Assembly (NCBI GenBank): GCA_934871445.1
Contig: CAKXBD010000140.1
Coordinates: 1-5,420 of the forward strand
Length of the DNA stretch: 5,420 nt
DNA from: an uncultured bacterium
GTDB taxonomy: Bacteria > Bacillota > Clostridia > Christensenellales > Borkfalkiaceae
Reading direction: 5' to 3'
Part shown: positions 1 to 5,420 of the stretch, piece by piece
Layout: the number at the start of each line of letters is the position of its first letter
How positions within the stretch are numbered: the first letter of the stretch is position 1
Translations under genes and position numbers: made by a program
Notes under the pieces: model-generated
Databases searched by the model: none
Seen by the model: only the letters and a program-made list of their open reading frames with translations
Told to the model about the DNA's origin: nothing

Positions 1-1
1 C

Positions 2-1615
2 ATTACTGTCAGGCCGGAGGGATTTCTCACGAGGATTCTGATTGATGCGGTAATTTTTGCCGTCATGCTGATTCAAAACGTCCCTACTCACATGTGGTAT
101 TCATCCATTACGAACAAGATGCTCCGAAATACCACGGCGGGAATAAAAGACAGTGTGGTGCGTAAATTGCAGCGTCTTTCCATTACTTACCATAAAGAAA
201 TGGAAAGCGGTAAAATTCAGTCGAAATTCCTAAGGGATATCGACTGCGTGGACATGTATTACCGGAACGTCGTTCAGGTCGTCATTCCGAATCTTATCGG
301 CGCCGTGGTTTCAGTGGGAATTTCCTTGGGAAAAAGTCCGATCGTCACGCTGTTTTTCGTTGCGATTATTCCCTTGAATGTTTTGAATGCTATGGTATTC
401 CGCAAAAAAATGCGCGTCACCAATTCCGCTTTTCGTTTGGAAAACGAAAAAATGTCTGCAAAGCTTACAACGATGTTGCAGATGTTGACGCTTACCAAAG
501 CGCACGGCCTCGAAACCGTGGAAACTGTGGAAATGCAGCACCGTATCGATTCCGTAAAACATGCCGGCTTAAAATTAGATAAAACAAATGCTTATTTCGG
601 TTCGATTACTTGGGTTATCAGTAACTTGCTCAGCGGGGTATGTCTGTTTTTCTGCGTTTTTCTCGCGATTAAAAATATTATTTCTCCAGGGGAAGTGGTT
701 CTCTTCCAATCCTTGTTCGCTTCCATAAACGGTTCCGTGCTGACGCTCATCAATGCCTATCCTTCCCTGATGTCGGGAAAAGAAGCCGTTTCTTCTCTTT
801 CCGAGCTTATGCGAGCGGAGGATATGGAGGGAACGGGCGGCGATAAAATATTGCCCGCTATCGAAGGTCGAGTGGATTTCGACAACGTATCCTATCATTA
901 TCCCGACGGCGATAAAAAAGTCGTAAAAGATTTTGATTTGCACGTTTCGCCGGGTGAATGTATCGCCATCGTAGGTTCTTCGGGCTCGGGAAAAAGTACG
1001 ATCATCAATCTGCTCATCGGATTATTGGAACCGACGGAAGGAGATATTCTTATTGACGGGATTCCGTTAAATGAAATGTCCAGACCGACCTATCGACATT
1101 TTATTTCCGTCGTTCCGCAAAACAGTATTTTGTTTTCGGGGAGTATCCGCGAAAATATCACTTACGGGCTATCTTCTTATACCGAGGAGGAATTGAATAA
1201 AGCCGTAGAAGATGCGGACATTCCCGAATTCCTCCCTTCGCTGCCCGACGGATTGGATACACAGGTCGGCGAACACGGCGACAAGCTCTCCGGCGGACAG
1301 AAGCAGAGAATTTGTATAGCCCGCGCTTTGATCCGAAATCCGCGTATCCTCATTATGGACGAAGCGACTTCCGCGCTCGATAATGTCGCCGAATATCACG
1401 TTCAAAAGGCTGTAAATCGATTGGTAAAGGCCCGTACGACGTTTATCGTCGCTCACAGACTTTCGACGATTCGAAATGCTGACAGAATTGTTGTAATGGA
1501 GGACGGATGCGCCGTCGAAATCGGAAACTACGATGAACTCATGAAAAAAGGCGGAAAATTCTGCGAATTGGAACGTCTCAGCCGCATCCGTGAAGAAATT
1601 ACTTCCGAAAACTAA
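2..1615 (+). CDS. ABC exporter, fused transmembrane and ATPase domains (5' end outside window)
   Basis: This is a type IV ABC exporter half-transporter (MsbA/LmrA-like) that uses ATP hydrolysis to move a substrate out across the cytoplasmic membrane as a homo- or heterodimer. The frame is open back to base 2 with no stop. The first ATG (65) falls inside a membrane helix, so the true start is upstream and roughly the first helix is missing. Counting from that Met, helices lie near 71-88, 92-112, 179-202 and 210-230. The ATPase domain begins near 267, with an A-loop Tyr (Y279), Walker A GSSGSGKST (304-312), Q-loop Q352, signature LSGGQ (408-412), Walker B ending D432 with catalytic E433, D-loop SALD and H-loop H464. 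All catalytic motifs are canonical, so this subunit should be hydrolysis-competent. The substrate cannot be told from sequence. A partner half-transporter may lie upstream. The class is certain, the specific role is not. Confidence 0.96.
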   Translation: MTVRPEGFLTRILIDAVIFAVMLIQNVPTHMWYSSITNKMLRNTTAGIKDSVVRKLQRLSITYHKEMESGKIQSKFLRDIDCVDMYYRNVVQVVIPNLIGAVVSVGISLGKSPIVTLFFVAIIPLNVLNAMVFRKKMRVTNSAFRLENEKMSAKLTTMLQMLTLTKAHGLETVETVEMQHRIDSVKHAGLKLDKTNAYFGSITWVISNLLSGVCLFFCVFLAIKNIISPGEVVLFQSLFASINGSVLTLINAYPSLMSGKEAVSSLSELMRAEDMEGTGGDKILPAIEGRVDFDNVSYHYPDGDKKVVKDFDLHVSPGECIAIVGSSGSGKSTIINLLIGLLEPTEGDILIDGIPLNEMSRPTYRHFISVVPQNSILFSGSIRENITYGLSSYTEEELNKAVEDADIPEFLPSLPDGLDTQVGEHGDKLSGGQKQRICIARALIRNPRILIMDEATSALDNVAEYHVQKAVNRLVKARTTFIVAHRLSTIRNADRIVVMEDGCAVEIGNYDELMKKGGKFCELERLSRIREEITSEN

Positions 1616-1655
1616 TTATTCCCGTAAAATCGCACGAAAATCTATAAAAAGCTCT

Positions 1656-1693
1656 AAAACGTCTCAAAAGCTCGCTTTTCGAGGCGTTTTTTT
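1656..1693 (+). terminator. intrinsic terminator of the ABC exporter gene
   Basis: The stem has a left arm at 1656-1670 (AAAACGTCTCAAAAG), a CTCG loop, and a right arm at 1675-1690 (CTTTTCGAGGCGTTTT). The arms pair with one G-U and one bulged G. Seven T residues end the structure (1687-1693). It sits 40 nt after the exporter stop codon. It should isolate the downstream operator region from exporter transcription. Confidence 0.85.
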
Positions 1694-1731
1694 CATGAAG
1701 ACAAAGAGATTGTACGAAAGCGGCGAAAATC

Positions 1732-1758
1732 TAACTATTATGTCATACATAATAGTTA
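1732..1758. promoter_or_regulatory. operator-like element 1, long perfect dyad
   Basis: This is the longest dyad of the array. The arm TAACTATTATGT (1732-1743) and its exact reverse complement ACATAATAGTTA (1747-1758) flank a CAT spacer. The inner 15 bp (1738-1752) match the TTATGT-N3-ACATAA pattern. Its right edge overlaps the start of element 2 by three bases when the outer arms are included. Confidence 0.6.
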
Positions 1759-1770
1759 TGTCTGACATAA
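1756..1770. promoter_or_regulatory. operator-like element 2, perfect 7-1-7 palindrome
   Basis: TTATGTCTGACATAA is a perfect inverted repeat of seven bases around a central T and is taken as the reference copy. It starts exactly 18 bp after element 1. A second outer pairing (AGTTAT at 1754-1759 with ATAACT at 1770-1775) surrounds it. Confidence 0.65.
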
Positions 1771-1801
1771 TAACTCGAAAACGGGGGACTTGCTCTTAAA
1801 A

Positions 1802-1834
1802 TTATGTCTGAAATAGTAATTATGTGTGATATAG
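1802..1834. promoter_or_regulatory. operator-like elements 3 and 4, tandem degenerate pair
   Basis: Two degenerate copies stand 18 bp apart. TTATGTCTGAAATAG (1802-1816) has two differences from the reference. TTATGTGTGATATAG (1820-1834) has three. In both, the left half-site TTATGT is intact and the right half is degraded, which suggests weaker sites filled cooperatively or decaying duplicates. Confidence 0.5.
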
Positions 1835-1854
1835 TACAGTGACAGACACAATAA

Positions 1855-1869
1855 TTATGTCTGACGTAA
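1855..1869. promoter_or_regulatory. operator-like element 5 overlapping a -35 region
   Basis: TTATGTCTGACGTAA differs from the reference copy at one base (A to G at position 12). It covers the candidate -35 hexamer CTGACG (1861-1866) of the first promoter, so a protein bound here would be expected to block RNA polymerase. This is the strongest placement argument that the array represses the permease gene. Confidence 0.6.
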
Positions 1870-1890
1870 TATAAAATTGGGTGATATAAT
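1861..1890 (+). promoter_or_regulatory. candidate promoter P1 for the AEC permease
   Basis: A perfect -10 hexamer TATAAT (1885-1890) is preceded at 18 bp by CTGACG (1861-1866), which matches four of six bases of TTGACA. The -35 lies inside operator-like element 5. It may be used instead of, or together with, P2. Confidence 0.45.
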
Positions 1891-1893
1891 TTG

Positions 1894-1922
1894 TTGACAA
1901 AGAAAGGGGGATATATTAAAAT
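1894..1922 (+). promoter_or_regulatory. candidate sigma-A promoter P2 for the AEC permease
   Basis: A perfect -35 TTGACA (1894-1899), a 17-bp spacer and the -10 TAAAAT (1917-1922, five of six) make a strong housekeeping-type promoter. Transcription would start near 1929, leaving a leader of about 30 nt before the permease ATG. This is too short for a riboswitch. Confidence 0.65.
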
Positions 1923-1941
1923 AGAAACGTTACGTAAAAAG

Positions 1942-1946
1942 AGAGG
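1942..1946 (+). promoter_or_regulatory. ribosome binding site of the AEC permease
   Basis: AGAGG lies 12 nt before the ATG at 1959. The spacing is slightly long but the site is the only plausible one for this start. The earlier purine run AAAGGGGG (1903-1910) is inside the P2 spacer and has no start codon at a suitable distance. Confidence 0.6.
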
Positions 1947-1958
1947 ACAAAACGGAAA

Positions 1959-2876
1959 ATGGATTTTCTGTTGACATTAACTTCGGTCGGTATATTGTTG
2001 TTATATGCGGTACCCGGATTTATTTTATCCAAGGCGAAAGCTGTCAAAACAGACTCGTTGCCAGCTTTTTCAAAAGTATTGATGTACGTATGTCAACCCT
2101 GTCTTACGTTGTATACGTTTAACGACGCGCATTATACTTCGAAGCTGTTCGGACAGCTTTTATGGTTTTTTTTGGCGATTACGGTAGTACAACTCATATC
2201 CATCGGGATTTTTTATTTGATTTTCCGAAAAAAACAGGAAGATGTCCGATATAGGATTTACACGATAGCAAGCACCTTCGGAAATTGTGCCTTTTTCGGT
2301 GTTCCTATTTTACAGGCGGTGTTGCCGGATACCGATGCCGTTGTGTTTACGAATATGTATTTTGCTTCCATGAGCCTTTTAGGCTGGACGGTCGCTTCCG
2401 CCGTGATTGCACATGACAGGAAATATATGTCGATAAAAAAGATTGCGCTTAATCCCGCGGTCTTGATCATGGCGGTAGCTCTACCCTTATTTATTTTAGA
2501 TATAAAAATGCCTTCCGAGTTATATAACGCGGTGTCTATTGTCGGAAAAATGACTACGCCTTTATGTATGATTATCCTTGGCGTAAGGCTTGGCAGTATG
2601 CAGTTTAAGACGGTTTTTTCGGGGGGAATGCAGTATCTTATCGTTTTGGTCAAACAGATGATTTTTCCGCTTATCGCCCTCGGAGCGGCATATATTTTTC
2701 CGTTCGAGGAATATGTCCGCCAGACGATTTTTATTTTAGCCTGCTGTCCCGTCGCTAGCGTCGTTCTGAATTTTGCCGAGCTGTTGGGCGAGGGGCAGGA
2801 GGAAGGCGCAAATATGGTGCTTTTAGGAACAATAATGTGTATTATTACCATGCCTGTAATGCTCTTGATTTTGTAA
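1959..2876 (+). CDS. AEC-family transporter (auxin efflux carrier / malate permease type)
   Basis: This is a 305-residue, highly hydrophobic membrane protein of the usual length and pattern for the AEC family (Pfam Mem_trans), with about ten predicted helices. Family landmarks are visible. There is a GN-x3-FG-x-P segment in the first half (G108, N109, F113, G114, P116), an NP at 165-166 opening the second repeat, and a TTPLCMIILGVRLG segment (199-212) that corresponds to the conserved T-x-P and G-x-x-L region. Bacterial members move organic acids such as malate. The substrate here is unknown, and no metabolic gene next to it helps. It appears monocistronic, with its own promoters and an upstream array of palindromic elements that probably control it. 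The start at 1959 gives a normal N-terminus leading straight into the first helix. The convergent neighbour is the pot operon. Confidence 0.93.
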   Translation: MDFLLTLTSVGILLLYAVPGFILSKAKAVKTDSLPAFSKVLMYVCQPCLTLYTFNDAHYTSKLFGQLLWFFLAITVVQLISIGIFYLIFRKKQEDVRYRIYTIASTFGNCAFFGVPILQAVLPDTDAVVFTNMYFASMSLLGWTVASAVIAHDRKYMSIKKIALNPAVLIMAVALPLFILDIKMPSELYNAVSIVGKMTTPLCMIILGVRLGSMQFKTVFSGGMQYLIVLVKQMIFPLIALGAAYIFPFEEYVRQTIFILACCPVASVVLNFAELLGEGQEEGANMVLLGTIMCIITMPVMLLIL

Positions 2877-3031
2877 AGCGTATGGTTGTCGAAAACAGTT
2901 GGTTTATCAGAAATAAAAGGGATATATAAAAAATCGACATGCTGAAAGTAAAGACACTTGTGTATACAAAAATAAAAGGGGATAATTGAAAACATTTGCA
3001 GGACAAAGATAAAAAGTTGTTTACATATCAA

Positions 3032-3068
3032 AAAACAGGCTTTCCTCCAAAAGGGGAAAGCCTGTTTT
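3032..3068. terminator. bidirectional stem-loop terminator between convergent units
   Basis: A perfect 14-bp stem is formed by AAAACAGGCTTTCC (3032-3045) and GGAAAGCCTGTTTT (3055-3068), with a 9-nt loop. Read on the minus strand it lies 20 nt after the potD stop and ends in six U residues, a good terminator. Read on the plus strand it is 155 nt after the permease stop and has only four U residues, so it is probably weaker in that direction. No other plus-strand terminator was seen in 2877-3031, a stretch where I see no supportable gene. Confidence 0.88.
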
Positions 3069-3088
3069 GATTGGATTTCGGGAAAGGT

Positions 3089-4426
3089 TCAGCTCGCCAA
3101 AACTTCCTGCCACATTTTATTTGCCCGATTGTTTGCGTCCGTATCGAAATATTTCATGGCTACGCAACGTTCCATTGTCTCCTCGTCGGGATATTGGGCG
3201 AATAACTGACGTGTCAACTGTTCCTCGGGCGCAGAAATCACCGCTTCACCGTCTACGGTATCTCCGAAGAAATAGCTCAAATCATAGGGGACGGCTGTCG
3301 TATCGCCTTCTTCCGCTTCATAGGTGTCTTTGAGATAATCGAATACCTCTTGTCCGCCGATACAGCTGGTATAGCCGATACAATACATGTTTCTGACGGC
3401 GTTTTTCGGCATGGAAAGAAAGTTGATAAATGCGGTCGCGGCCTCTACGTTGGCGCCTTTCGGCATTACCCAACCGTCGAACCAAAGGTTGGAAACGGTA
3501 TCGGGGATACAGTAACCGAGAAGTACGCCGCTTTCATCTTCGGCTTCATTAATCGCGTAGACTGCATCGCCGCTCCATTGATAATTGATGGTGATTCTGC
3601 CGGAAATCATGTCGTCTTTTCCGCTGTCTGTCTCAAAGCCCAGAATATTCTTTTTCATTTGAATCAAAAGTTCCTGAACGGCAGTCATCGTCGTTTCTGA
3701 GGTATCGTTCATGAGCTCGGACAACTGTTTTTGATATTCGGTCAAGTCAATTTCGCCGTTATCGAGTTCCGTTTTCAAGGCTTTGATATCGTTTTCGTAA
3801 TACATTCCGAGCCCTGCAAAATAACTGTCTCTGACATTGTCTTTTGCCGTGATTTTTTTATTATATTTCTGATTGGTAAAAACGTTCCAGGTTTTGACAT
3901 CGTTTTCGTCCACCAGCTCGGGATTGAACACGAAGCCTGTCGTTCCCCACATGTAACCTGCGGCGTATTTTGACCATACTTTACCGTTGATTTCATTGGA
4001 ATCGAAGGTACCCTTGATGAAAGGGGAGACGTTTTTCGCATAGTAATTGGTCTCGACGGAAGTATCGTAAAAGCTGTCGGGCAGTTCTTCCAATTTATCT
4101 TCTGCCGCGAGCTTCATAATCATATATTCCGACGGGCAGATAAGGTCAAATTTGTCGCCCGTTTCCATTTGATTGTATAAAGTCTCATTGTCCTGTACAC
4201 GAATGTATTCCACGCGGATTTCCTTACCCGTAGTTTCTTTATACCATTCTTCAAAATCTTCATACAGTGCTTGATTGTTTTCGTCGATACTGCTGTCGCC
4301 GCCCTCATCGATATAATCTGCCCAATTGGCAACTTTGAGGACGGGGCGGTTATCGCAAGCGGTCAATGCGACGAAGGACGAGGAGAGAAGGGTGGCCGCA
4401 AGCACGGCGGAAATCATTTTTTTCAT
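3089..4426 (-). CDS. potD: spermidine/putrescine-binding lipoprotein, ABC importer receptor
   Basis: This is the extracellular substrate-binding protein of the PotABCD polyamine importer. It has a lipoprotein signal: a short basic start (MKK), a hydrophobic stretch and the lipobox LTAC, with lipid-modified Cys at 24. The mature protein begins with the PotD-like VANWADYID (32-40). It continues with the FDLICPSEYMI region (93-103) and a NYQWSGDA segment (281-288). W315 and D317 in LWFDGW align by eye with the E. coli PotD polyamine ligands W255 and D257, and W35 and Y38 with W34 and Y37. At 445 residues it is about 100 longer than E. coli PotD. Extra sequence is visible near 205-232 (acidic, helix-like) and 368-410. 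The start overlaps the potC stop by four bases (ATGA), with AGGAG nine bases upstream. Polyamine binding is likely, but preference between spermidine and putrescine is not readable. Confidence 0.93.
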   Translation of the reverse strand: MKKMISAVLAATLLSSSFVALTACDNRPVLKVANWADYIDEGGDSSIDENNQALYEDFEEWYKETTGKEIRVEYIRVQDNETLYNQMETGDKFDLICPSEYMIMKLAAEDKLEELPDSFYDTSVETNYYAKNVSPFIKGTFDSNEINGKVWSKYAAGYMWGTTGFVFNPELVDENDVKTWNVFTNQKYNKKITAKDNVRDSYFAGLGMYYENDIKALKTELDNGEIDLTEYQKQLSELMNDTSETTMTAVQELLIQMKKNILGFETDSGKDDMISGRITINYQWSGDAVYAINEAEDESGVLLGYCIPDTVSNLWFDGWVMPKGANVEAATAFINFLSMPKNAVRNMYCIGYTSCIGGQEVFDYLKDTYEAEEGDTTAVPYDLSYFFGDTVDGEAVISAPEEQLTRQLFAQYPDEETMERCVAMKYFDTDANNRANKMWQEVLAS

Positions 4427-5232
4427 TGTTTTTTACTCCTTGATTTTTTATAAGTTACGATATTGGCAGATATTACTGCTATGAGAATAATAACAAATAC
4501 GATAGCTGTAAAAGCCCAGTAAGAAGATTTAATTTTGTTTACGTTTTGGCCTTTTGTCAGTCCGTAGATATGCGTGCTGATGGTTTCAAAAGTATTGGGT
4601 TTTGTGTAAGCGGCGATGACGTAATCGTCCAAAGACAGCGTGACCGCGAGAAGGAAGCCTGAAATGATTCCCGGAAGAATTTGCGGAATGACGACGGAAA
4701 AGAGCGCTTTTGTCGGCGTAGCTCCGAGGTCGAGAGCGGCTTCGTATAAATTGTTATCCATTTGTTTCAGTTTGGGCATTACGGATAAGACGACGAAGGG
4801 GGTACACAGAACCATTTGTCCCAAAACGAGGGGCAGGAAAGTGTTTTTATCGATATGCAAAGCGACGACGAGGAGGAGGAAGGACATAGCCGTAACGACT
4901 TCCGCGTTTATAATGGGAATCTGATTGACGGCGGACAATGTCGAGCGTATTCGTTTTTTGGAATAAAAAATTCCGATGGCGCCGATGGTTCCGAACAACG
5001 TGGACAGCGTCGCTACGATTCCCGCGAGCAAAAGCGTTTGCAGGACAATGGGGAGAGGCTCATGGTCAAAGCTGAAAAAGTATTTGTAATGTTCGAGACT
5101 GAACCCTTTCCAGCTGGTAATTCTTTCCGTTTCGTTAAAGCTGTAAACGGTCAGCAGAAGAATAGGAGCGTAAATAAAGAGGACGATAAGCCCTACAAAC
5201 AGCCATTTTAAGCAACTTTTAAGTTTTACCAT
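4423..5232 (-). CDS. potC: spermidine/putrescine ABC importer permease PotC
   Basis: This is the second inner-membrane permease of the polyamine importer. It forms the channel with PotB and couples to the ATPase PotA. The protein has 269 residues, the usual PotC size, with six predicted helices near 10-30, 64-90, 100-122, 131-152, 178-205 and 229-252. The cytoplasmic EAA loop that docks onto the ATPase is clear: YEAALDLGA (163-171), with G170, followed by the VIPQILPG segment (181-188). The basic C-terminal tail KKSRSKKQ fits an inside location. The start ATG overlaps the end of potB by seven bases and is preceded by AAGGGGG at eight bases. The stop overlaps the potD ATG. The tight overlaps indicate one transcript with coupled translation. 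Confidence 0.95.
   Translation of the reverse strand: MVKLKSCLKWLFVGLIVLFIYAPILLLTVYSFNETERITSWKGFSLEHYKYFFSFDHEPLPIVLQTLLLAGIVATLSTLFGTIGAIGIFYSKKRIRSTLSAVNQIPIINAEVVTAMSFLLLVVALHIDKNTFLPLVLGQMVLCTPFVVLSVMPKLKQMDNNLYEAALDLGATPTKALFSVVIPQILPGIISGFLLAVTLSLDDYVIAAYTKPNTFETISTHIYGLTKGQNVNKIKSSYWAFTAIVFVIILIAVISANIVTYKKSRSKKQ
4436..4440 (-). promoter_or_regulatory. ribosome binding site of potD, inside the end of potC
   Basis: Read on the minus strand, AGGAG stands nine bases before the potD ATG (4426-4424) and lies within the last codons of potC. It fixes the potD start. Confidence 0.8.
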
Positions 5233-5420
5233 AACGAAGTCCCCCTTGTGCCGGATTCCGATTCGGTATTAAATCCGCCCGTGAGCCAAGTAATGACAAA
5301 CATGAGAAGCAATAAAATCAAAGCCGTCACAGAGCCGTTGTTCCACAAACTGTTTTTGAATGCGTTTTCGATAAACGTGCCGATGATGGTAACGTTGCTG
5401 TAAGTCAGCCAGTTGGAAAC
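5226..5420 (-). CDS. potB: spermidine/putrescine ABC importer permease PotB, C-terminal end only
   Basis: Only the last 64 codons are in the window. The rest continues past the right edge. The fragment begins VSNWLTYSNVTIIG, passes through an F-I-E-N-A-F-K-N-S-L-W segment and a GSVTALILLLLMFVITWL final membrane helix, and ends with a short polar tail (SLW, then TAA at 5228-5226). The IG-x-x-I-x-x-x-F...W-x-x-GS arrangement before the last helix is what PotB-type permeases show at their C-terminus. Its stop lies inside the potC start region (7-bp overlap), as in other potABCD operons. Position and order, more than length, support the call. The ATPase gene potA would be expected further upstream of it, outside the window. 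Confidence 0.85.
   Translation of the reverse strand, partial: VSNWLTYSNVTIIGTFIENAFKNSLWNNGSVTALILLLLMFVITWLTGGFNTESESGTRGTSLW
5241..5247 (-). promoter_or_regulatory. ribosome binding site of potC, inside the end of potB
   Basis: Read on the minus strand, AAGGGGG lies eight bases before the potC ATG (5232-5230) and within the last codons of potB. It supports this start over downstream alternatives. Confidence 0.75.

Larger units (their letters stand above)
1732..1869. repeat. array of 15-bp palindromic elements, probable multi-operator region
   Basis: At least five copies of a 15-bp dyad related to TTATGTCTGACATAA occur here, at 1738-1752, 1756-1770, 1802-1816, 1820-1834 and 1855-1869. Start-to-start distances are 18, 46, 18 and 35 bp. 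A sixth, poor copy (9 of 15 bases) may sit at 1837-1851, which would make the last three steps 17-18 bp. Copies 1, 2 and 5 keep a GT-N3-AC core. They lie between the exporter terminator and the permease promoters, so they are more likely DNA-binding sites than RNA structures. A dimeric repressor or activator binding cooperatively is the simplest reading. The GT-N3-AC core is compatible with GntR-family operators, but this does not identify the family. Recombination sites are the main alternative, and no recombinase gene is present in the window. Confidence 0.7.

Noticed and set aside
1590..1799. Plus-strand open frame of 69 codons after the exporter
   Set aside because: It overlaps the exporter end, runs through the terminator hairpin and the palindrome array, and has no recognisable protein features.
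1732..1869. CRISPR array or riboswitch reading of the repeat region
   Set aside because: Repeats are 15 bp with 3-31 bp gaps and no consistent spacer length, unlike CRISPR. They lie upstream of the promoters, so they would not be in the permease leader RNA.
1922..1935. Possible catabolite-repression (cre) site around AAACGTT near the P2 start
   Set aside because: About ten of fourteen consensus positions fit, but the outer TG and CA are both lost, so the match is too weak to call.
2911..2980. 11-bp direct repeat AAATAAAAGGG at 2911-2921 and 2970-2980
   Set aside because: It is short and low in complexity, with no start codon or hairpin associated with either copy. Chance similarity in AT-rich intergenic DNA is likely.
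2939..2989. Short frame starting ATG CTG AAA, 16 codons
   Set aside because: There is no properly spaced ribosome site and no protein feature. It is too short to support as a gene.
2258..3031. Minus-strand open frame of 257 codons
   Set aside because: It is antisense to most of the AEC permease gene. Its protein is rich in Ile, Lys and Thr with no coherent domain and no ribosome site, while the opposite strand encodes a clear family member.
3350..3700. Plus-strand open frame of 116 codons inside potD
   Set aside because: It is antisense to a well-supported lipoprotein gene, with no ribosome site and no recognisable domain.
4816..5211. Plus-strand open frame of 131 codons
   Set aside because: It is a shadow of potC on the opposite strand. 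The composition is highly polar and unlike a real family, whereas potC shows helices and the EAA motif.

Overview
The window looks like a chromosomal segment from a low-to-moderate-GC Gram-positive bacterium of the Clostridia type. This is an inference from the AGGAG/AAGGGGG-type ribosome binding sites, U-tailed intrinsic terminators, a lipoprotein substrate-binding protein and the general character of the proteins. No rRNA or marker gene is present to fix the taxon. The segment holds five protein-coding genes, all concerned with membrane transport. No tRNA, rRNA, CRISPR array or insertion sequence was seen.

Layout. Positions 2-1615 (+) are the 3' part of an ABC exporter (transmembrane and ATPase domains fused), whose start lies before the window. 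A hairpin terminator follows at 1656-1693. The 343-bp gap before the next gene (1616-1958) is the most interesting non-coding part. It carries an array of at least five copies of a 15-bp palindromic element (best copy TTATGTCTGACATAA), several set 18 bp apart, followed by two overlapping sigma-A-like promoters. The last copy covers the -35 region of the first promoter. This looks like a multi-operator control region for the next gene, a single AEC-family permease at 1959-2876 (+).

Positions 2877-3031 hold no gene that I can support. A strong stem-loop at 3032-3068 separates the permease from a convergent minus-strand operon and probably serves mainly that operon. Read in its own direction, the operon is potB (3' end only, 5226-5420), potC (4423-5232) and potD (3089-4426). 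These encode the two permeases and the lipoprotein receptor of a spermidine/putrescine ABC importer. The genes overlap by 7 and 4 bases, which suggests translational coupling. The ATPase gene potA is expected beyond the right edge, upstream of potB.

The polyamine operon and the ABC exporter are ordinary members of well-known families. No new multi-gene system is evident. The best candidate for something undescribed is the repeated palindromic operator array in front of the AEC permease, whose regulator is not encoded in the window.
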